From assembly GCA_963678705.1 (NCBI GenBank), contig OY783206.1:9931807-9995806 (forward strand): 64,000 bases of DNA. Reading direction: 5' to 3'. This DNA comes from Panorpa germanica. Its lineage: Eukaryota; Arthropoda; Insecta; Mecoptera; Panorpidae. This document shows, one piece after another, positions 23,930-36,535 of the stretch. Position 1 is the first letter of the stretch. Every line of letters starts with the position of its first letter. The translations under genes were made by a program, and so were the position numbers. A model generated the notes under the pieces. It was not told the DNA's origin, did not search any database, and was given only the letters and a program-made list of their open reading frames with translations.

Positions 23930-24010
23930 ACACAGACAAAACTGTAATATGCCTGAAGACTATAAGGAGATATTTGAAAGCAGAAACTCTAAAAAACCTT
24001 ATTGACTGTA
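23930..24010 (+). mobile_element. Jockey-like LINE coding end, family K, decayed
   Basis: ACAGACAAAACTGTAATATG and GAGATATTTGAAAGCAGAAA then ACCTTATTGAC match the C-terminal coding region at 33240 with small changes that break the frame. No 3' tail or duplication is visible. Confidence 0.6.
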
Positions 24011-24916
24011 TTTAATTTAATCTATATATTATAAATAATGTATATTATATGTATTATAATGTATGTAGAATTTGATAAACTATTGTGATTGCAATAGTGT
24101 CATTCTATTTAGTCTGCAAGCTTGTAAATGTAGCTTGTGAGTACAATCTCGAAAGAAATTGAATATTGGAGTGCACGTAACGTAACGTTTGTACTTAATA
24201 TCCGACTATACTTTTGCCTACGGTTGTCAGTAGTGAACTACCTTAATGTATGTATTTAAGTGATGACAGAAAGTATAATAAAATGTTGTAGACAAAACAT
24301 ATGTTGTCTGGTGGAAGTTTCAATCTAAGCTGATTTATTTGATGCAAATTGCATTTGAAGATAAATATCATATGTTTTCAATTAAGTGATTGTTAAGTCA
24401 GTTTCGAAATATATTTTTATATTACCTCGTAAAATGTTGTTGACTTATAACTATAAATACATACATACGAGTATATTCATTCGAAGAATATAAATAAACT
24501 TATAACTTGAACTAAATAAAAAAGTCAACTATACTTAAGTCAAACTTAAATTTAAATAACTTTGAATACGTTTTAGTTTATAATTGTGACAGTTCAAGCA
24601 AATAAATACAAAAAACATAACGCAGAATGTCATGCTCGCGCACAGTTCTGCCAACTTTATGCGCATTGAATGGAAATACGAGCTGGAGTAAGCAGGCTGG
24701 CAACAAACAAACAAAAAAAGGAAAGAAGTTAAATAAACTTACTTTGTTACTGTCTCTAAAGTTTTGTACAGTGCGTGATAAAATTATCAAATGTGGATTA
24801 ATTATAATGTGTACCTGTAATTGTTTGGTTTCGTATTACCTAGAAATTAATAATAATTAGAAAGATTTTAAGTAAGGGTTATTAAAATTAAGCTTCGTAT
24901 AAAATAATATAAGATA
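24011..24916. other. Intronic sequence
   Basis: Two overlapping short open frames at 24578-24860 on opposite strands lack splice sites and domains. Nothing else recognised. Confidence 0.4.
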
Positions 24917-24917
24917 A

Positions 24918-25272
24918 CTAGCTGTCCCGGCCACGCGTTGCTGTGCCTAACGTTTTTGTCATATTACATTGCATAGCGCCATCTATTGAATATTTACTCA
25001 ATCTACTCAATCTACTTACTCAACTCTACTTACTCAATCTAGTCAACAGATGTCGCCATCATCGTCGCCAGATGTCATATGTCATATACAGATAATTAAT
25101 AGACAATAAGATAATTTTGCAATCATAAATTGAGATGTAAGCTATCCTATCTTTCAAGTTGTATCAAACTGCACACGGTGTACAAATTTGATTAAAATCG
25201 GTTAAGTAGTTTAGGAGTCCATCGCGGACAAACTCGGACAAACATGTGACACGTAATTTATATATATTAAGA
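24918..25272 (-). mobile_element. Non-autonomous Helitron-like element, copy 1
   Basis: On the - strand the element begins TCTTAATATATATAAATTAC and ends GGCCGGGACAGCTAG. It lies between A and T, and TC...CTAG ends with AT insertion and no duplication are Helitron hallmarks. A GC-rich hairpin-capable stretch (ACGCGTGGCCGGGAC) precedes the CTAG. The internal block CTCCTAAACTACTTAACCGA is shared with 36665-37009. No Rep/helicase coding region is present. Confidence 0.8.
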
Positions 25273-26104
25273 TTAACGTTGGACAGGAATTAATTGCATT
25301 TTAAATTTATTGATATGAATTATTATGAGTTGGATTTTGTATTTTTTGTTTTAGTCTAAACCCGACTAAATTATCCAGAAATGTGTTTCTAAATCATTTA
25401 ATGAGAAATGGAAAAAAATTCTGAATACTACAATTTTTTGAATATCTGATAGATATTGAGCTACATCGCTGTAAATTAGAACACTTCGCTGACAATTTAT
25501 TCTAGTCTATTTCACAGATTCAATATGTACCTTTTCAACACCAACACAGATGTAAAACAATTTGTTAATTAGGTATATATAGTTAAAAAATAACAACGTT
25601 TTGTCAAAACAAATTATTTTTAGCTTTATTTAAAAAATAATAATGCTGCCAATATATTTTTGTAGATCAGAAAAATTGGCATTTAAATTATTGTATTAAT
25701 AAATGTACATTCTCTTGGCTTCCAAGCAAATTCATTTTATTTTGACAACTACCTCATGAAATTAGTTACAAGATATTAAAATATGTATTGTCACTTTTCG
25801 ACATACCGATATTTAAATAGATCAATTTTTACGGAGTGAAGCAAGCCGTAACATTGTTGTGCGTACTGTTCAGCAATACTGTGGTTATTCCAAGGAATAG
25901 GATTAGGAATGCTGTTGAAAAAATCTCTATTATATCATAACATCGATTAAAAATGAGTATAATATATCGGTCAGAGATAGCTTAATCGTAGAGTGTCTGT
26001 GTACATAACAGAAGAATCGGGGCCAAATCCATATTCTGATGGATATTTTAATACTTAATGATATGACTCGTAAAGAGAAGTTTGATCTTTATATCATAAC
26101 AACA
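25273..26104. other. Intronic sequence
   Basis: AT-rich; no gene or bounded repeat recognised. Confidence 0.4.
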
Positions 26105-26107
26105 TAA

Positions 26108-26501
26108 TGCCTGTCGCAAGCAGCAAGCGTATTTAAGCGACGGCGAATTCGGATGTAAATTGACGACTCTCAGAGGAAGCCGACTCCTCTGTTCTTTGCA
26201 TGGGTTGTGCCATACATACATACATACATACCACGTACCGATATGACAGTACGCCAAGTCAAACTTTTGTACAGTGTAGGGTGTATTGGAGTTGTTTTGC
26301 ACTAACATAATTTATCATGAGAGCAATCTAATATTTTAATTTGTACCACTGTTATGAAAGAGACTATTACATTCCTTTTTAAATTCTTTTGGCTTTTTAG
26401 CTTGCAGTGTGCGAGTTCATTACATTTACAGGGTTCGGATAGGTAAAGCGGAGTGGTGCGTATACGTCCGTTTAAAATTCGCTTGCATTGTGCGACAGGC
26501 C
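26108..26501 (-). mobile_element. MITE family A, full copy with TAA duplication
   Basis: TGCCTGTCGCAAGCAGCAAG at the left and CTTGCATTGTGCGACAGGCC at the right are inverted ends, flanked by TAA (26105-26107 and 26502-26504). The interior matches 12480-12991 in reverse. A CATA tetramer run at 26213-26230 is private to this copy. Confidence 0.82.
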
Positions 26502-26504
26502 TAA

Positions 26505-27654
26505 TGAGTTCTCAAGCTAGTCTCGTTTTGTTTGTCACCCTAATAAAAAGAAGTTATCTTGAAAAAATAATTATTATGTTTTAATTAATTTGGGTTTAGA
26601 ATCGGCTAACATTGTAATGTTGTAGACATTTATTTGCAAAAACTAAGAACCAAGGAGATCAATCATAGTGGATTAGATAAAAAAAGGTATGCAGTAAAAA
26701 AAAGCATTCTGTGAAAGTAATATATTGCAATTTAATACGATTCGATCAGAACAATGACAAAAATGTGTATTAAATTTTCCCATTGAGTGTACATTTAATA
26801 TATAGGTTGGACACAATTTGACAATAATGTGGACGTTTTCTGACTTAAATAAAATTTATTTAACGTCGGCAAATCCGTTCAATTGTTTCCCTTTGAAGAT
26901 GATATAAATAAATAAAAAAAACGTTTGTTTTTATAAATAATAAAATAAGGAGAAATGAAACAAAATTTATCTCCGTGGTACTAGTGACATGTTGAATAGC
27001 GTCGGCCATTTTAATGAAGATTACGTCTGGAATATCCTGTCCTCATTAAACTGATGATGATGAAAGTGATGGTGACATTATTTGTGTCAAATTACACAGT
27101 ACAGTTTCGTTGGGGGTGTTTAGATATCACTCCCTTCTGTTTTATTTGATGTAACCCGCAACCCTTAGTAGTTTAAGCAGTTACATTTTTTTTATGCTCC
27201 TTGCCTTCTCGTTTAAAAATACTCATTCATAATAAAAATATTTTCTTGAAAGTTCATGGGCTCGAAACAGTAAAGTAACATAAACAGTCGGGGTAGGGGG
27301 TAGGGGAAATGTGGAAACAAACCCAAATGTATAATAGAGTTTTCTTAAGATATAATAAAATGTACTTTTTATAAGAAATCCGTCCGGATAAGGCAAATAG
27401 TATATACTCGGTTCCAATCTCTTCTTAATTTTTGTATTCGTGAATTTCCTCTTATATCAATATATTAAATTGTGACGTAGCGTGTTGAGATAAACGTCCA
27501 TGGGTCCGCATGGCTCGCATCATACAGATTAGAGTTATCGTATGAAACGTGAAGGAGAAGGGAAGCGTGCACTACGACTTTAGTGATATCTGCATGTTTG
27601 TTTATGCGTATAATTATAATACTTATAAGATACTTTGCAGGATACTTATAGGAT
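26505..27654. other. Intronic sequence
   Basis: An inverted family L fragment (AACGTCGGCAAATCCG) lies at about 26860-26876. A G-rich stretch (GGGGTAGGGGGTAGGGG) is at 27289-27305. A GC-richer block at 27480-27560 could be repeat-derived but has no recognised ends. Confidence 0.4.
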
Positions 27655-27929
27655 CATAGAGGTATAAGAATAGAGCGCGCAAGAGGCTGAATATTGCGAT
27701 AAAAGCAAAGAGAGAGATAGCTTTCTAGCCGAGTACTGTGATTTTTATTTCAACTATAGCGTTTGCTTGCTTGCTTACCTCCTACCTCATTGCCAATCAC
27801 CCAAGCCAGCAGCAGCGGTTCGGCTAGAAAGAGACAGATAGGACACTCGCCAGCTATCTCTGTTTTCCTATATTGCTTCCTTTTACACGCGGCTGTACCT
27901 TTTGCGCTCTCTATTCTTAGATCTCTATG
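27655..27929 (+). mobile_element. MITE family H, copy 1
   Basis: Begins CATAGAGGTATAAGAATAGA and ends with its inverted form TCTATTCTTAGATCTCTATG. The interior shares GCAAGAGGCTGAATATTGCG, the AGCCGAGTACTGTGATT block and the AGCCAGCAGCAGCGGTTCG block with 63555-63976. Flanking 8-mers (TATAGGAT/TATTAAAT) are only partly alike, so this insertion is older. The overlapping open frames at 27750-28019 are by-products. Confidence 0.78.
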
Positions 27930-28238
27930 TATTAAATCCATTGAGTTTGATGTCTGTCTTATTTTTACACAACTTTTAGATTCATTATGCGTATGACGAT
28001 ATTTAAGTTCAATTATCAATTATCAATAGGTTAGTAATTACTGTAAGCGTGTAAATTCACTTACAGCAAGTTATTAGACACAAGTTTCTAAATTAAGTTA
28101 TAAAATAAATATTGAGAATATTTTTAATCACTATTAAAATTAAAGAGACTAGCGCTATATAAGCTGTAAATTAAATAATAAATAAAATAACATTGTATAA
28201 CTATAATCATATATTCATAAATATTTTTTTTGTTTCAG
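27930..28238. other. End of the first intron
   Basis: AT-rich sequence leading to the polypyrimidine tract and acceptor at 28225-28238. Confidence 0.5.
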
Positions 28239-28304
28239 TTTTTACCAGAGACGACGGAACGAAACGAACAAAAGAATTGCATGGAATCTGCTGACTGTTT
28301 TATG
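28239..28304 (+). CDS. Kal1: Coding exon 2 of the Kal1-like gene
   Basis: A strong acceptor (tttttgtttcag) and donor (ATG|gtaagt) bound a 66-base exon that is open in phase 0, matching the phase of exon 1. It adds 22 residues, FLPETTERNEQKNCMESAD then CFM. The joined CLEN/FLPE...C.....CFM spacing fits the start of the anosmin cysteine-rich region, where a CxxC-type cluster should follow directly. The intron before it is about 20.6 kb and is full of transposable elements. The next residues expected in the family (a further Cys shortly after CFM) are not encoded by the next candidate exon. Confidence 0.65.
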
Positions 28305-31300
28305 GTAAGTTTTAATTTTTATTTTTCTTTGTGAAATGTTCTAGGGGTTTTTTGAAATATCATTTACTTTAATATGGGATATGTCGTGAATTCAGTTAAG
28401 ATAAAAAACTTAAGATCATAATTTTCAAAATCATAATTTTAGATAGAACATATTTCTTGTAAGCTTCCCTTCATCTCAAGGTTTGGGCCGCATCCACGTT
28501 AAGTTAATTTTTTTTTAACTTATGTTTATATTCTCTACTTTCACGGTAGAGGGGTAGTGGTAGGAAAACGTATATTCCGATAATAAGTACAAATCGTTGT
28601 ATATACTCAATATGGTACAAAATTGTTTTTTTTCTCCTGTTGGAACCACTTATTCGAAACATCAATTTCAACAATTTCTTTTTGTATTTTAAAATTGAAA
28701 TTACTTTTTAACTGTAATATAGATAATCTGGCATCGCTTGGATAATATTCATGCAATGCAGATGTCATCTGACACAAATTTGGCAATGTATCATTTTTGG
28801 CACCTCAATCCTCTGCATGCCCTGCAGGTATAAACTGACGGTAGATGCATCAAAGTACAGTACGACTACAAACAATCTAAAAACAAACATCACAAAATAT
28901 ATGCAGCGAGGACACACAGTCGTATATGTCTCTTTGTAAATACAAAATCAGTTCAACTTGTCTTTCTTCAATTTAAATTGAACACGACAAGGAGAACGAG
29001 CATGAGCACGAACGAACGGGGATTGAGGAAGCCGGGTAATAACGAGAATTCACAAAGCCCTAAATTTTACTCAAAATGTTTTATTCTTATTCCATGGATG
29101 TGTGTGTGTATTTGTTGCTCATGTTATTCTTCTTATTTATTGGTAAAGCCATTATATTTGTCACCAGACATTTGGCATCGGGCATCGGGTTGCCTTATAC
29201 TTACAAAGTGACAGGCCGGTTAGTTTATAACTGGGCGATTAAATCTTGACCGGGTCTTGTGCATACCTACGATAAATCAATTGTACATTCACCATTAAAA
29301 ACTATTAGTTTAAATAATTTGTTTATTAATTTTTAAGAATTTAGTCGACGAAAACCTACTTTAAACCTTTTGGTTAAGAATATTGTATCAGGTCAAAAAT
29401 AGAAACTTTAATAAAATGTACTACTTATTAGATTGCAAAGTGTCCCGGTTTTCTAGATATCGCTCTTTGTTAACAGTGTTTATTTTTATATTTCTTGAAT
29501 AATAACTATTTCAATTTTGTCCTGCTACAATATGACTCACAAGTTGTATAACGTAACGTAGTGGAATAATTTGTAGCGAAGTAAGCAAATATATTTTAAG
29601 GATAATTAGATCCTTTACACACACAAACTTATAACATTCTACCGATGAATCTTATAGCAATTACAGATGCTTTGTGCAATATTTTACTGTAAGCATGATT
29701 ATGGCAGCAATAAGATTTTTAGTAGTTTTGCACCTATGAATAATCCATCTCTGATTTAAATATCCAAAATTCCGAGTACATATTTCACGATCGCGATCTT
29801 CTTAGAATGATTAAAGTAAATATTGGTTTTTGAAAATGAATGTTTAATTTTGTTATTGGAAGAACGTTTTTTTAATTAAACTTTGAATTAATATTTCATT
29901 TTTCAAACAAGTAACTTTTAGTCTGTATAAATATTATTAATAAAAAGATGAACTTCTTGGAAACTTCTACGATTTAAGTAAATACAATAAAACAGCGGCC
30001 TGGAGCGATTGAGGAAGGTTCATTTCATGAATATTTGATTTTTCGGGGGTTACAGCATAACCAGGAAGACATATGTTGGAATTTTACTATCTAAAATGTA
30101 CCACAAAATATTGAAACATATAGAACAAGTACAATCACTTAAAAAATAATAAAATTTGAACAATTTAGTTAGGAAAACTAATAGAAAATGCTTATATTTT
30201 ACATAAAGTACGTATTTAAATAATAATCTTGTAAAAATGTTGTCTCAAATCTAATTTCGATATTCTTACTACAATAATGGATAATTTAACGATTAGATTG
30301 ACAGGGATCCTGTTGATATAAACCGCTACATTTATATTACCTATAGATTTTATTCGTAGTTTGGGAAATCCGTCGTTAATGGGAGCTCAACCTTGCATTT
30401 AGGGTAGGCAACAGTTGACAGTAGCACTACTGTCATACAATCTGTTTATTACGCCATTTAATTTTAGATGTATTTTTGCTTATAACTTTCTTATTATAAA
30501 AGTTTCAATAAAGTGTTATTTATAAAAATTGTAAATAATACTATTAGCTACAAAAAAGCTCTTTACAATTTTTTTGTGTAAGTTATAATTATCAAGATAA
30601 ACTAAAGAAACTGATTACACTCCCCGAAACGATTCCACATCCCGAAAATTCGAATTTAAATCCAGGTTTAACCCTACTACAAAATGGAAAAATAAAATTA
30701 CTTTCTACCCAAAATGTACCGTTCAATGACTGATTTTGTAGAATGTATATTCACTGTAACATCTCAGATTCCTTTATATCCAGTGTACATTTACTGCAGA
30801 TTTCATTTTATCCAATGAAAATTTCTTTAAAAGAGATTCTAAAGAATCATAAACAGTGTTAATGGCATATGTTTTTATACTGCTTATTTCTAACTTTGTA
30901 CTTTTTCTCTTCATCTATAATCATTTTCAAGATTGACATAGATATACTTCTTATACACCCTGTATAAGAAAACTAAGCTACTGGGTGCATTAATCTTCGA
31001 CTACATTTACCAGCAAGAATACAAAATAATAAAATATTTATTCGATGACAGTGAATATTCGATTTGCATTTTAATTGTTATTTGAGTATTTATTTATATT
31101 GGAATGTTTTTATTGCAATAATATCAATTTCAAAATGTAAATAAATAAATGACCAGTACACCGTGATAATAAATTAAATCTTCGATAGGTGTCAATGTAT
31201 AGTCATGTTAAGAATTTGTTTGTAGGTGTATTTTTATTATTGAATATTTATAATAATAGAATAAATACACACATAATAAAAGCTTTGGTTTAAAAGAAAT

Positions 31301-33230
31301 AGTAAAGAAATCTTGTAAATGCTATTAAGCGAAGAGAAAATTTAGTTGGCTGGACAACGTACAAGTTTGTTTTCAAGAAAATGAACAAATAAATTATTTA
31401 TCAACTTTTATGATTAAACAAATTAATCATGGAAAAATATTTATGTTTTCTTTTGAAAGAATTCTTGAGCACAACGTAATTGTTTATACATTTATTATTG
31501 TAGTAAGAATATTGAAATTAGAATTGAGTGATCAAAAGAAAAATATTAATCTAGAGGAGCGACGGGTTCGAATTCCTTACTTTTTTTAAAACTATAATTT
31601 AATAATTTATTTTTACTAAATAAACTTTGTTTTTTCTTTTCGCTTTCTCGGTACCCCTGATTCCGTAACGCTTCACGCGTCACTGTGGAACAGAGATAGA
31701 ATGAGATTTTTCTCTCTCTTTCGCTCACAAAAATATTGAGTTAGTGGATGATCACTAACGAAATAATATGTTCTAGTAATAAAATGTTAGTAATAAATTT
31801 TCTTCAAACTCATTTGCATATTAAAAATATTATTAAACACAATTCTGTCTTCTCATGTGAACAGTGAACACACTAATTTGACCTTTGCAGTGAATCTATT
31901 TTAATGGTGCACTTATTACTAATTACATGCATTACTTAAGTTTAAAACAAGTTTACAATTAGAAGAATGTTTATTACAAAAACTAACAAAATATGATACC
32001 GAGACGGACATGGAACGCAACGGTTGGAACGTATAGAAGTCGTTTTCATTATTTACGTACAATTATCTCGATTTCGCTCAGTGTGAACCGGTTTTCTCGT
32101 CTTGGGTTGGTTTTTATTTTTGTTTACCCATTTGAATATGGGTAAACCAGGTACGGTGTGCCTACAATGGGCACCCGTATAGCGTTCTAGCTTGAGCAAT
32201 GGATGTTGGTAATTAATATCATATAAATAAATTATAATTAGCGTACGAGTGTGTTGTTTGTTAGCACACAGCGAAAGAGACACTCACTTACCCATACTCG
32301 TACAAAATACAACACGTTGAGAAATGTGATGCGAGCGATGCGGCCATTTTAACATGAAACAGCAGGACATCTTGCGAGCTGCACGTAAAAGGCATAACAG
32401 AAGTCAATGTTAATATTTCTTGGATTAATTAATTTAATTATTACATGCAAAGGTTAATAAGTGATGCGGTGGTAACCTACTCCACATATAACGGACATAA
32501 ATTTATAAAAAAGCGTTCTTAGAATCATAAATAATGAAGCTGATTTTATCTTAGTAATTTGTAATATGCTAGTAAATTGTAAGGGCTGTCTGTAAGGCTG
32601 GGCGCAGTCTACACTGAGGTGGCCATGCACATTTGTATAATGTGATGGAATAGTATATGTATTTATTTAATATTTCTCGCCTTATATTCTCGTGATTACA
32701 ATTAATTTATTTCCTTAGCTACTAAAATAGAAAAAGGCAATCATTTCTCTCTTAATGTCATCCCTGTCTTACGCTTGCTTTGTTCTGTGCACTTCGCTTC
32801 TTTCTTTTCTATTCGCCTCTTCGTTATTTTTGCCATTCATCTTCTTCCACGTTCTACGTTCTCCTTATATCTACTTATAACATGATCCTATTTTTTTACG
32901 CCGATATTACCAACTTGAGATTTATCCCCAATCTTGGTGATCAACAGCTGTTTAAGTTATGATATCGAATTATGTTTTTTTCTTAGAGGGCTGTATATAT
33001 TTTACAAGGTATCAGTAGATAGATGTTATACTATTACTTAACAGTGACATTTATTATACGAGTATTGTAGTCGAGAGTAATAAATGTATATTTAATAAAC
33101 GTAAAATATATCGCTGGTCTGCGAAACTAATCTGCTGTAAGGCAGCAAGCATTAATGCTTCCTGTCTATATTGTGTGACTGCCTTTAGAAACACTGTAAA
33201 AAATAATGGCGGAAAATCAAAACAGTGCCC
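28305..33230. other. Intron after exon 2
   Basis: At least one Kal1-like exon should be here if exon 3 is right, but I could not identify it. An open segment at 28763-28829 has an acceptor (atgcaatgcag) and a donor (CTGCAG|gtataa) and is open in phase 0 but has no cysteines in that frame. A GC-richer block at 31980-32400 has no recognised content. Otherwise AT-rich. Confidence 0.4.
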
Positions 33231-33438
33231 GGTACCCGTCGCACAGACAAGACTGTAATATACCTGAGGAAAATAGGCAGATATTTGAAAGCAGGGGTAA
33301 TCTGAAAAACCTTATTGACTTTATCAAATATATATATACTACCCATACTCATGTCTTATAAGCTGTAAATTTTTATAAATTGTTTTAAGTGCTAATAACT
33401 TTTGAAAGTCGATGCACTCAAATAAATATATAAAAAAA
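33224..33438 (+). mobile_element. Jockey-like LINE 3' fragment, family K, with short duplication
   Basis: AGTGCCC at 33224-33230 and 33432-33438 brackets an insert that ends in an A-run. The insert reads HRQDCNIPEENRQIFESRGN then LKNLIDFIKYIY and a stop at 33358. This is the C-terminal pattern of Jockey/CR1-like LINEs, followed by a 3' UTR with AAGTGCTAATAAC and AATAAA. The duplication is seven bases, near the lower limit. Confidence 0.75.
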
Positions 33439-34135
33439 AATAGTGCCCATATACAAAAAATTCGGTCCAATTCGAACCAATTTCGTTCATTTAATGAATT
33501 TTGTAAATTATTCCATTCACTAGCACCAGTAATTTATGACAGCAATTGACCTTCTACTATTTTCAAAACAATTAACATTGAAATATTTTGTAAGTGCATT
33601 TATCAAACGTAAAAATTACCAGGAACTTGTCTAAATAACATAAGGAATGTTACAAAACCTGATTTTTTTGAATAAGCCCATAAATTCATTAGCAACGTCA
33701 AAAATCTGTTTTGGTCATTAGTGTCTATGAATAGAAAGGGAGCAAATTTTGTAAAAGCTAATAAAACTAAATAATATTAGTGTTGAAGTATTTAGAAAAC
33801 ACCCCTAGGGTCCTGCAGCCTAAACGATGATTTCCGTATTTAGAAATCTGATATTTTCGTAAACATTTGTCTGTCACTGCCATCAAACAGCGGGGAGACA
33901 ACTTAAAACTTTAACCCGGAGTTTTGAGACATTCCGGCAGCTGTTGCAATATGTCCAAATTATTGGGAGATTGCTATGTCTACAATATAAGTTTTAGACG
34001 AGTTTCAAGTTTATGGAGTATTCAAGTAAATAGTGTTTATATATTGTAAATGTTGGAGCGTTATTGATTCAAGTAACTTGACTAATTTGAACGGACCTTT
34101 ATCCTTCTTTAAGTATCCCTTTCTCTGTTGTTCAG
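33439..34135. other. Intron before the third Kal1-like exon
   Basis: A cysteine-bearing open stretch at 33930-34026 ends at a possible donor but has no suitable acceptor in phase. I did not call it an exon. Confidence 0.4.
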
Positions 34136-34219
34136 TAGTGAACAATACGAAATTCCAGAACATCTAGAACATCCTTGGAATGCTCCTGTTCCGGTTTACA
34201 AAGCTTGTCGGGAAAGCTG
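34136..34219 (+). CDS. Kal1: Candidate Kal1-like exon reaching the WAP domain
   Basis: A pyrimidine-rich acceptor (tctctgttgttcag) and a donor (CTG|gtaact) bound 84 bases. In the frame starting AGT GAA it reads SEQYEIPEHLEHPW then NAPVPVYKACRES, with two bases (TG) left over that would give Cys or Trp after splicing. The ACRES(C) ending resembles the ACVESC of the human anosmin-1 WAP domain as I recall it, which is why I assign it to this gene. Both ends are phase 2, whereas exon 2 ends in phase 0, so a further exon of 3n+2 bases must lie between, or the assignment is wrong. I looked for Cys-Trp codon pairs in 28305-34130 and saw no convincing one. Confidence 0.42.
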
Positions 34220-34401
34220 GTAACTTTTACTAACAATACTTATTTTGTATTAATATATATTAATTTAACATTATGTACAATTTAGTTTTATTTGTTACAA
34301 TAGATAATTGAACTGTATGGTAAATAACCCACTCTGACAGTCAAAAAAACTACCATAAAGGAATAGTTTTCACGGCAACCTCCAAGTATATATTTACATA
34401 G

Positions 34402-34443
34402 TATAGTATAATTATAATATAGTATAATTATAATATAGTATAA
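34402..34443. repeat. 16-base tandem repeat
   Basis: TAGTATAATTATAATA recurs about two and a half times. It is pure AT with single G/C positions. Confidence 0.8.
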
Positions 34444-34689
34444 GGATTTATTTATTTCGTGGAAACAAACAGTTGTTCAAAAACAAAGTCGTTTTTTTTA
34501 AATTTATTAAAACAATTAACAGCGCCTCCAATTGCAAAAAACCTTTTCTACAAGATTGCTAATAGTATAAAGAATGTATGGTGTAACTTTTATTAAAATT
34601 GATTTAGATATGATAGTTTCGATTGTATGTATCAATAACACCGAGACCGAATCACACTTGTCAAGACATTATTTTGCTTGAACGGTATT

Positions 34690-34855
34690 TTCTTTCATTA
34701 AAAAGCAATGTTTTATCAACATACGAAATTCAGATGTTTCCTTGTTTTTAAAATTACAAAAGTATTTAAAACCATTCTAACTCGTAAACTAATGTTCGAA
34801 ATGTCATGAAATTTTAACACATATCGTTTGAAGGTTAGTACTATTTAAAAATACG
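34690..34855 (+). repeat. Dispersed repeat family N, copy 1
   Basis: Shares CATTAAAAAGCAATG, TACGAAATTCA and TTTTAACACATATCGTTT with 40127-40285. No ends were resolved. Confidence 0.6.
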
Positions 34856-36054
34856 CTTACACCTATTCTCGTAAAGCTATAGCTCGGATAATATTGAAAT
34901 ATTGACATGAGTAAACATTTAAATTATTCTTAAAAGTATTATTGACAAATGTAATTTTTTTTACTCCCCCCACCACCCCTTTCCATAAACCCCTTCAAAA
35001 TGCAGTAAACACTACACACAGTCCCTGTTTAACTTTGGAGCGAGTGGCGAACAGCATCCAGATTCCATGGGTTAATTTGAATTATTCTGTGTTTCACGGA
35101 ATTTCTAATAAATGAATATTGGTTTGGAATTTAATTGAACTTTATTTTAATTGATGTTCAAACTTAATTTATGAATGTTTTCATTATTTTACACCTACCC
35201 GACCCCGACCCAGAGTACAATCAACATAAATACGATTGTATATATAGATTAAAAAATATAAAGCGTTTACTAATTGAATTCAGGCTTTTTCATGCAATGC
35301 TATAAAATCAAATTTGTCTGTGTTTGTAACACCTACTACCTACCTCTCATTAACTTAATTAAATACATCGAAACAGTAATTATATCGATATCGTTTCATT
35401 TAACACTCTGCCTCATTCAATTCTCTTTGTAATTGAGAGGTGGTTAGCTGCAGAATATAACATACAAATAACAAACTAAAGTTATAAATAACAAACAATA
35501 AAGTCTAAAGCTGAGTACTCACCAACAGTGGCGATTGCTGGTTACGAGAACTGATAGTACACTTTACTAGCTTATAGAGAATTATAACTTGCTCTTATTA
35601 ACAATTTTATTTTTTATATATTCAATCAATCCGCCCCGGTAATCTTCGGTCTTATGGTTAGCAAGGGCCAACGCCAGATTCTTCATATAGTTTGCACTGA
35701 GTATCTTCTGTCTCACGCGCTAGGCGATGTATTGCATATCCGTAGCAGTTTAAGCAGCTACGTGCGTTGTGGAGAGCGAACGAGGAATATTTCTTCGAGC
35801 GAAAATAAGTTATAATTAATTCGGTATAGAGATTAAGTTGATTCTTTGCAACTTCCTAAGTATAAAGTCAGTTTGTAATTGGGGTATTATATGATATTTT
35901 GTGATTAATTTTTCTTTTTCAAGTTATAAATATTTGGTAGTGCTGCGCCCGAGTGCATTTAAGGTAGAGCCGCTCTTGCTCACCAAGTACAAAGCGTGCA
36001 TCATCTAGGAAACAAAATTATTTAAAATCATAAAATAAATAAATGATGTATTAT
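34856..36054. other. Intronic or intergenic sequence
   Basis: A C-rich patch at 34968-34990 and a GC-richer block at 35630-35800 stand out. Neither has recognised ends or a coding frame. Confidence 0.4.
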
Positions 36055-36112
36055 AAAATGTTTAAGTGCTAATAACTATCAAAAGTTGATGCACTCAAAT
36101 AAATATTAAGAA
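36055..36112 (+). mobile_element. Jockey-like LINE 3' UTR, family K
   Basis: TTTAAGTGCTAATAACTATC then GTTGATGCACTCAAATAAAT is the same 3' UTR end as at 33390-33430. Only the last 60 bases are recognisable. Confidence 0.65.
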
Positions 36113-36469
36113 AAAATATTTACAAAGTAAAACACCTTACACATAGTTACTTGTTTTAAAAAATAACCTGATACGTAAATAATGTTATCTAATATACAAC
36201 ATTTTGTAACCTATTTTAATGCGATTCAGATTATAACATGGTTTGTAATGGTTCATCACACTTAGATCGTAATCGTTTTCGACTGATGTTCTATTTTTCA
36301 TTAACGCTTATGTTTTGTTGCCAACCTTATATATGGACTGTATCTATGGACGCCATAATGCTGTTTCTTCGAGTTCGATCTCCGGAACAGAGTTATATTT
36401 TCTGGGTTTGGTTGTAATGAAATTAAATTGATGATGTACATAAATAATCGTAAAGTGCCACCATAATGG

Positions 36470-36535
36470 GATGTCGTCGGACTTTAGCATCGCAAATAGG
36501 CCGACGTTAAATAAATTAAATAAAAAAAAACATAT
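36470..36535 (+). repeat. 3'-end repeat family L, copy with A-rich tail
   Basis: ATCGCAAATAGGCCGACGTT then AAATAAATTAAATAAAAAAA. This is the clearest copy of the family end. Confidence 0.55.

Noticed and set aside
27750..28019. Overlapping frames of 89 and 77 residues
   Set aside because: They lie in MITE family H, and the matching DNA recurs near 63.9 kb.
31545..31575. B-box-like GGGTTCGAATTCC near an RNA polymerase III gene
   Set aside because: There is no A-box partner or foldable tRNA around it.
33930..34026. Cysteine-bearing open stretch (CCNMSKLLGDC) as the missing Kal1 exon
   Set aside because: No acceptor puts it in phase with exon 2, and the expected Cys-Trp spacing is absent.
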